Source: Pseudomonas coleopterorum (GTDB taxonomy: Bacteria > Pseudomonadota > Gammaproteobacteria > Pseudomonadales > Pseudomonadaceae). From it: a stretch of DNA of 64,000 bases. Below are positions 56,975 to 64,000 of the stretch, piece by piece. Under the pieces are notes generated by a model. It saw only the letters and a list, made by a program, of their open reading frames with translations, was not told the origin of the DNA and ran no database searches. The position numbers and the translations under genes are program-made. Position 1 is the stretch's first letter, and every line of letters starts with the position of its first letter. The DNA is taken from positions 1,922,001 to 1,986,000 of the forward strand of contig NZ_FNTZ01000001.1 in the NCBI RefSeq assembly GCF_900105555.1. The letters are read 5' to 3'.

Positions 56975-57400
56975 TCAATCCGGCGTGCGGACCATGTCCA
57001 CATGGGGCAGGCCGGCTTCGAGGAACTCGCCGCTGACGACGCGGAAGCCATGGTGTTCGTAGAACGCCGTGGCGTGCACCTGAGCGCTGAGTTTCTGTTC
57101 GTGCAGACCCAGCGTATTGGCATGGGCGATGACCGCTTGCAGCAGTTTGTCGCCCACCCGAAGCCCACGCCAATCCTTGAGCACCGAGACTCGGCCGATT
57201 TCACCGTCGGCGAGCAAGCGGGCGGTACCTACCGCGTAGTCGCCTTCGACGGCCAGGAAATGCACCGCGCTCAGATCGTCTTCATCCCACTCGAGTTCGG
57301 CCGGAATCGACTGCTCGGCGATGAACACCGCCTCGCGAATGCGCCGGATGTCTCGGTTGTCCTTGTGCCAGTCGGCCACGCGTACTTCGACGCTATTCAT
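56975..57400 (-). CDS. GNAT-family N-acetyltransferase, ElaA-like
   Basis: A 141-aa acetyl-CoA-dependent acyltransferase. Motif A, which binds the acetyl-CoA pyrophosphate, is visible as RVSVLKDWRGLRVGDKLL; motif B includes ATAFYEHHGFRVV. Its start overlaps the end of the upstream oxygenase gene by eight bases, so the two are translated together. The substrate is not known. Confidence 0.9.
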   Translation of the reverse strand: MNSVEVRVADWHKDNRDIRRIREAVFIAEQSIPAELEWDEDDLSAVHFLAVEGDYAVGTARLLADGEIGRVSVLKDWRGLRVGDKLLQAVIAHANTLGLHEQKLSAQVHATAFYEHHGFRVVSGEFLEAGLPHVDMVRTPD

Positions 57401-58562
57401 CGATGGCGAACCCCAGGCTCCCTTGCTTCACCAGTTCACACAGCAACGCGCGACCCTGCTCGTCATTCATCCAGGGCCCCAGGTTGTCGATATGCAAGGC
57501 ATCGGCCGCGCAGATCAATTTCAACAGATCGCGCAGTTCACCTGGCAACAGACGGCTCTGGCCGCTGGCGAACAACAGCAGGTCCTCGTCGACTTCCGAC
57601 CAGGCCAGGCGCGCGCTCGGGTTGCGCACCAGCAAGGCGCCCTGTTCCAGCTCCGCCAGCAGATCGGCTTCGGCCACTTCTTCACCTGCCACCAGTTCCG
57701 GGTAGCGCGGTTCGGTCATGAACTGGCCGAACCAGGTCAGCAGCAGGCGCTCGTCGCTCATGTGCTCGGCCAGCAGGCGCTTGAGGCGGTCCAGCGCGTC
57801 GTGCTGAATCTGGTGTGGGTCGACCGCAGGCACGGCATCGGCGTCGCTGTAGCGTTCTTCGTCCGGCAGGAACTGGCTGAGGAAGTCGGTAAAGTGGGTC
57901 AGCACTTCGGCTGCGCTCGGGGCGCGGAAACCTACCGAATAAGTCATGCAGTCGTCCACGGCCACACCGCAGTGGGCCAGGCGCGGCGGCAGGTACAGCA
58001 TGTCGCCCGGCTCCAGGGTCCACTCTTCGCTCTGCTGGAAGTCAGCCAGGATGCGCAGATCCGGATGATCGAGCAGCGGGCTCTGGGAGTCGCACATCTG
58101 CCCGACTTTCCAGTTGCGCTTGCCCAGGCCTTGCAGCAAGAACACGTCGTAGTTGTCGAAGTGCGGGCCTACACCACCGCCAGGCGCTGCGAAGCTAATC
58201 ATTACATCGTCGATGCGCCAGCTCGGCAGAAAGCGGAAGTGCTCGAGCAGTTCGGCCACTTCCGGCACGAACTGGTCGACGGCCTGAACGAGCAGGGTCC
58301 ATTCGGTTTCCGGCAGCTTGCTGAACTCGTCTTCGGCGAAGGGACCACGACGCATTTCCCATGGCTGGGCGCCGTGCTCGATGACGATCCGCGACTCGAC
58401 TTCTTCTTCCAGCGCGAGGCCGGCCAGTTCGTCGGCGCTCAACGGGTTTTCGAAATCGGTGAAGGCCTGGCGCACCAGCAGGGGTTTTTTCTGCCAGTAG
58501 TCGCGGAGGAATTCAGCGGCAGTCAGACCGCCCAGTATTTGAAGTGGAGTGTTAGATTTCAT
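57393..58562 (-). CDS. roxA: Cupin/JmjC ribosomal-protein arginine hydroxylase (RoxA/YcfD)
   Basis: A 389-aa Fe(II)/2-oxoglutarate oxygenase of the Cupin_4 (JmjC) type. The iron triad is His134-x-Asp136 (GPHFDNYD) and His197 (PPRLAHCGV), at positions comparable with E. coli YcfD, which hydroxylates an arginine of ribosomal protein uL16. A dimerisation region and a C-terminal winged-helix domain follow. Placed between purB and the GNAT gene. Confidence 0.92.
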   Translation of the reverse strand: MKSNTPLQILGGLTAAEFLRDYWQKKPLLVRQAFTDFENPLSADELAGLALEEEVESRIVIEHGAQPWEMRRGPFAEDEFSKLPETEWTLLVQAVDQFVPEVAELLEHFRFLPSWRIDDVMISFAAPGGGVGPHFDNYDVFLLQGLGKRNWKVGQMCDSQSPLLDHPDLRILADFQQSEEWTLEPGDMLYLPPRLAHCGVAVDDCMTYSVGFRAPSAAEVLTHFTDFLSQFLPDEERYSDADAVPAVDPHQIQHDALDRLKRLLAEHMSDERLLLTWFGQFMTEPRYPELVAGEEVAEADLLAELEQGALLVRNPSARLAWSEVDEDLLLFASGQSRLLPGELRDLLKLICAADALHIDNLGPWMNDEQGRALLCELVKQGSLGFAIDE

Positions 58563-58601
58563 GTGTAACCTGCTGAATAATATTGCTTTTATAGCCGGAA
58601 T

Positions 58602-58626
58602 AAAAACGCCCGGCGAAGCCGGGCGT
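58602..58626 (-). terminator. Intrinsic terminator after purB
   Basis: On the minus strand, stem ACGCCCGGC/GCCGGGCGT with loop TTC is followed by five T residues. It lies 20 bases after the purB stop. Confidence 0.9.
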
Positions 58627-58646
58627 CGAAGCGTCGGTGGCGAGTG

Positions 58647-60056
<1,410 letters not shown>

Positions 60057-60106
60057 TTATACATGAAAAAAGCCGGTTGGGCGGCGCGGGCCGACCGTTC
60101 GGCCGT

Positions 60107-60727
60107 TCATCCGCGCATCAGGGGGTACAGCTCTCGCAGCAGTTTGCGGCGGCTGATCACCAGCTGCCAGCGATGTCCGCCCAGTTGCCGCCACAGCCGC
60201 GCCGAGCGAATGCCGGCCAGCAGCAGCGCGCGAATCTTCGAGGCGTTGTTGGGTTGCTGCAGGTGGCGCGTATCGCCATGCACCTGAATGCGTTGGCGCA
60301 GTGTGCTCAGGGTGTCCTGGTAGAGCGCACCGGTGGCCGCGATGACGTTCTCATGGCCCTGGCCGAAATGCTCCACCTGATTCTGGATCTGCGGGATGCG
60401 CTTGCCGATGATGTCCAGCATCTCGCCGCGTTTGGCCAGCTGCCGCTCCAGACCCAGCATCGACAGGGCATAGCGCAGCGGCTCGCGCTGCAGGCTGCCA
60501 GGGTCACGCTCCAGTGCACTGGACAGCGCGCCGTAGCCTTCGCGCAGGTGGCTGTCGTCACCACCGTAGACCTGCAGCGTATTCTGCGGATCGACCACCA
60601 GCAGGCTGCCCAGCAGACAGGCAACCTCGGCCTCGGCGGCGGAACCGGTCTTGGCGATCCGGTCGACCAGTACGGCCGCCTGGAACACCGCACCCAGCGC
60701 TACCAGTTGTTCCTGCAGATTGTTCAT
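60107..60727 (-). CDS. hflD: HflD-family protein (lysogenization regulator homologue)
   Basis: A 206-aa helical protein of the HflD/YcfC family, peripheral to the inner membrane in E. coli, where it affects lambda lysogenisation by binding CII. The family always lies next to mnmA, as here: its start codon overlaps the mnmA stop by four bases (60724-60727). Landmarks include [12 protein letters not shown] and the basic C-terminus [15 protein letters not shown]. The frame is open far upstream, but that part is mnmA's shadow. Its role in Pseudomonas is unknown. Confidence 0.93.
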   Translation of the reverse strand: MNNLQEQLVALGAVFQAAVLVDRIAKTGSAAEAEVACLLGSLLVVDPQNTLQVYGGDDSHLREGYGALSSALERDPGSLQREPLRYALSMLGLERQLAKRGEMLDIIGKRIPQIQNQVEHFGQGHENVIAATGALYQDTLSTLRQRIQVHGDTRHLQQPNNASKIRALLLAGIRSARLWRQLGGHRWQLVISRRKLLRELYPLMRG

Positions 60728-61845
60728 GACTGGCTCCAGGGCTCGGCGACTTCGATGACGCCGCCGCCCAGGCAGATTTCGCCGTCGTAGAACACCACCG
60801 ACTGACCCGGAGTGACCGCCCGTTGCGGCTCGTCGAACACGGCGCGATAGCCTTCGGCGGTCTGTTCCAGGGTGCAGGTCTGGTCGCTCTGCCGGTAGCG
60901 GACCTTGGCGGTCAGGCGCCGCGGCTCGGTCAGGTCCACCGGGTTCACCCAATAGATTTCCGAGGCGAGCAGGGCGCGGGAGAACAGCAGCGGGTGTTCG
61001 TTGCCCTGGCCGACGATCAGTTCGTTGTTGGCCAGGTCCTTGATCAGCACATACCAGGGATCGTCGCCAGCGTCCTTCAGACCGCCGATGCCCAGGCCCT
61101 GGCGCTGGCCGATGGTGTGGTACATCAAGCCATGGTGGCGGCCGATGACGTCGCCGTCGGTGGTCTTGATCTCGCCTGGCTGGGCTGGCAGGTACTGCTT
61201 GAGGAAATCGCTGAAGCGTCGTTCGCCGATGAAGCAGATGCCGGTGGAATCCTTTTTCTTGGCGGTCGCCAGGCCGTGCATCTCGGCAATCGCGCGCACT
61301 TCCGGCTTTTCCAGCTCGCCCACGGGGAACAGCGTACGGGCGATCTGCTCGCCACCCACGGCATGCAGGAAATAGCTCTGGTCCTTGTTCGGATCCAGGC
61401 CTTTGAGCAGTTGGGTCTGCCCGTCGATGTCGCGGCGACGCACGTAGTGACCAGTGGCGATCAGGTCGGCACCCAGCATCAGTGCGTAGTCCAGGAACGC
61501 CTTGAACTTGATCTCGCGGTTGCACAGGATGTCCGGGTTCGGCGTGCGGCCGGCCTTGTATTCTTCCAGGAAATGCTCGAAGACGTTGTCCCAGTATTCG
61601 GCGGCGAAGTTGGCCGTGTGCAGCTTGATGCCCAGCTTGTCGCAGACGGCCTGGGCGTCCGCCAGGTCCTCGCGCGCCGTACAGTATTCGGTTCCGTCGT
61701 CTTCTTCCCAGTTCTTCATGAACAGGCCTTCCACGTGGTAGCCCTGCTCCATCAGCAGAAGGGCGGACACGGACGAGTCGACGCCGCCGGACATGCCGAC
61801 GATGACGCGCTGCTTTGCACAGTGGCGGGGAGCTGGCTCACGCAT
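60724..61845 (-). CDS. mnmA: tRNA-specific 2-thiouridylase MnmA
   Basis: A 373-aa enzyme that makes 2-thiouridine at tRNA position 34. The ATP-PPase loop [10 protein letters not shown] lies near the N-terminus; the two catalytic cysteines are in [12 protein letters not shown] and [15 protein letters not shown] 61845 ([14 protein letters not shown]) is the usual start in pseudomonads; the frame is open to 62379, but that part overlaps the Nudix gene. Confidence 0.97.
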   Translation of the reverse strand: MREPAPRHCAKQRVIVGMSGGVDSSVSALLLMEQGYHVEGLFMKNWEEDDGTEYCTAREDLADAQAVCDKLGIKLHTANFAAEYWDNVFEHFLEEYKAGRTPNPDILCNREIKFKAFLDYALMLGADLIATGHYVRRRDIDGQTQLLKGLDPNKDQSYFLHAVGGEQIARTLFPVGELEKPEVRAIAEMHGLATAKKKDSTGICFIGERRFSDFLKQYLPAQPGEIKTTDGDVIGRHHGLMYHTIGQRQGLGIGGLKDAGDDPWYVLIKDLANNELIVGQGNEHPLLFSRALLASEIYWVNPVDLTEPRRLTAKVRYRQSDQTCTLEQTAEGYRAVFDEPQRAVTPGQSVVFYDGEICLGGGVIEVAEPWSQS

Positions 61846-61904
61846 AGGGATTCGATGGGGTCTCTGAAAAGGACGCGATTCTAACAGGGTAAGCTGCAAA
61901 ACGC

Positions 61905-62345
61905 TCAGGTGCGAATCAGCTCCAGGCTGTGCAGCGGTCCGTTCAGGTAGTCGTCCAGGCATTGCATGACCAGCTCGCTGCGCAGTCGATGGCCCTGTGC
62001 GGCCAGCTCGTCGCGGGTCAGCCAGGTGGTGCCGCTGATGTCCGGATCCAGTTCGAGCTCGGGGTTCAGGTGCAAGGGGCGTGCACTGAAGCAGATGCGC
62101 TGGTAGGTCACGCCGTTGCTGGGCGCGGTGTACAGGTACACGCCTACCACACCGGTCAGTTCGACGTCCCAGGCGGTTTCTTCCAGCGTCTCGCGCAGCG
62201 CTGCCTGCAGCAGATTTTCGTTGGGTTCCAGATGGCCGGCAGGCTGGTTGAGCACCAGGCGTCCGCCTTTCATTTCCTCGACGAACAGAAAACGCCCGTC
62301 GTCCTCGATGATGGTGGCGACGGTGATGTGGGGTTGCCAGGTCAT
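61905..62345 (-). CDS. nudJ: Nudix hydrolase, NudJ-like phosphatase
   Basis: A 146-aa Nudix protein. The Nudix box begins [20 protein letters not shown] and continues TAWDV, with Ala in place of the usual Gly near the end, as in NudJ. E. coli NudJ hydrolyses nucleoside di/triphosphates and HMP-PP. It precedes mnmA by 60 bases and is probably cotranscribed. Confidence 0.9.
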   Translation of the reverse strand: MTWQPHITVATIIEDDGRFLFVEEMKGGRLVLNQPAGHLEPNENLLQAALRETLEETAWDVELTGVVGVYLYTAPSNGVTYQRICFSARPLHLNPELELDPDISGTTWLTRDELAAQGHRLRSELVMQCLDDYLNGPLHSLELIRT

Positions 62346-62396
62346 GGTGATATCTCCCTGTGACGCAGCCGCTCCCCACGAGGGTCGCGGGAGCCA

Positions 62397-62430
62397 GAAA
62401 AAGTCAGCCCCGGCACAAGGCCGGGGCTGA
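62397..62430 (-). terminator. Intrinsic terminator after idh
   Basis: On the minus strand, the perfect 11-bp stem TCAGCCCCGGC/GCCGGGGCTGA with a five-base loop is followed by CTTTTTC. It separates idh from the Nudix gene. Confidence 0.9.
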
Positions 62431-62450
62431 GGGTGTTACCGAGGCAAACC

Positions 62451-64000
<1,550 letters not shown>

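Overview
The window looks like a chromosomal segment of a Pseudomonas species. The evidence is a thirteen-gene nuoA-N operon with a fused nuoCD, the nearby order aceA - GNAT - JmjC/cupin oxygenase - purB - hflD - mnmA - Nudix - monomeric isocitrate dehydrogenase, a near-identical MexT/MexS pair, high GC, and Pseudomonas-type REP palindromes. The right third (about 38-64 kb) is core backbone. The left half (about 1-31 kb) is accessory: stacked LysR-controlled catabolic and transport modules.

Layout. 1-4.3 kb: a HipA-family kinase running off the left edge, a short-chain dehydrogenase, and an AraC regulator divergent from an MFS exporter. 4.6-10 kb: a formaldehyde-activating-enzyme (Fae) homologue, an aldo/keto reductase, an aldehyde dehydrogenase, an MFS transporter and a LysR regulator. 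10.2-21.4 kb: a porin, a complete peptide-type ABC importer with a Tat-exported binding protein, an M24 protein closely related to DddP, a non-haem Fe(II)/2-oxoglutarate oxygenase of the BesD/HalD type, a divergent LysR and an MFS carrier. 21.9-28.7 kb: a LysR followed by an AldA-like dehydrogenase, MFS carrier, enolase-superfamily dehydratase and GMC oxidoreductase, which read as one pathway (alcohol to aldehyde to acid, plus acid dehydration). 28.7-30.9 kb: mexT and mexS, without the mexEF-oprN pump beside them. 31.2-37.9 kb: an unrecognised 437-aa protein translationally coupled to a MocR-like regulator that lacks the PLP lysine, then a FAN1 nuclease translationally coupled to a Cas4-like-nuclease/XPD-like-helicase fusion. 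38.0-53.0 kb: respiratory complex I on the minus strand, with a shared terminator at its end and a plausible sigma-70 promoter upstream of nuoA. 53.1-54.4 kb: non-coding; a Fur-box-like palindrome, a minus-strand terminator and a tandem array of nine 107-108-bp REPIN units. 54.4-64 kb: aceA and the backbone genes, ending in a partial idh at the right edge.

Most interesting points. (1) The 10.2-21.4 kb cluster joins a DddP-family protein that keeps all six metal ligands but has Gly where I recall the DddP catalytic Asp, with a BesD-like oxygenase that has the HxD of a hydroxylase rather than the HxG of a halogenase. (2) A Fae homologue keeps its active-site His although no tetrahydromethanopterin pathway is visible. 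(3) A degenerate MocR is coupled to an unknown protein. (4) FAN1 is paired with a nuclease-helicase fusion. (5) The REPIN array lies between aceA and the first strong terminator on its strand. Functions beyond family level are inferred from motifs and context only; no database search was possible.
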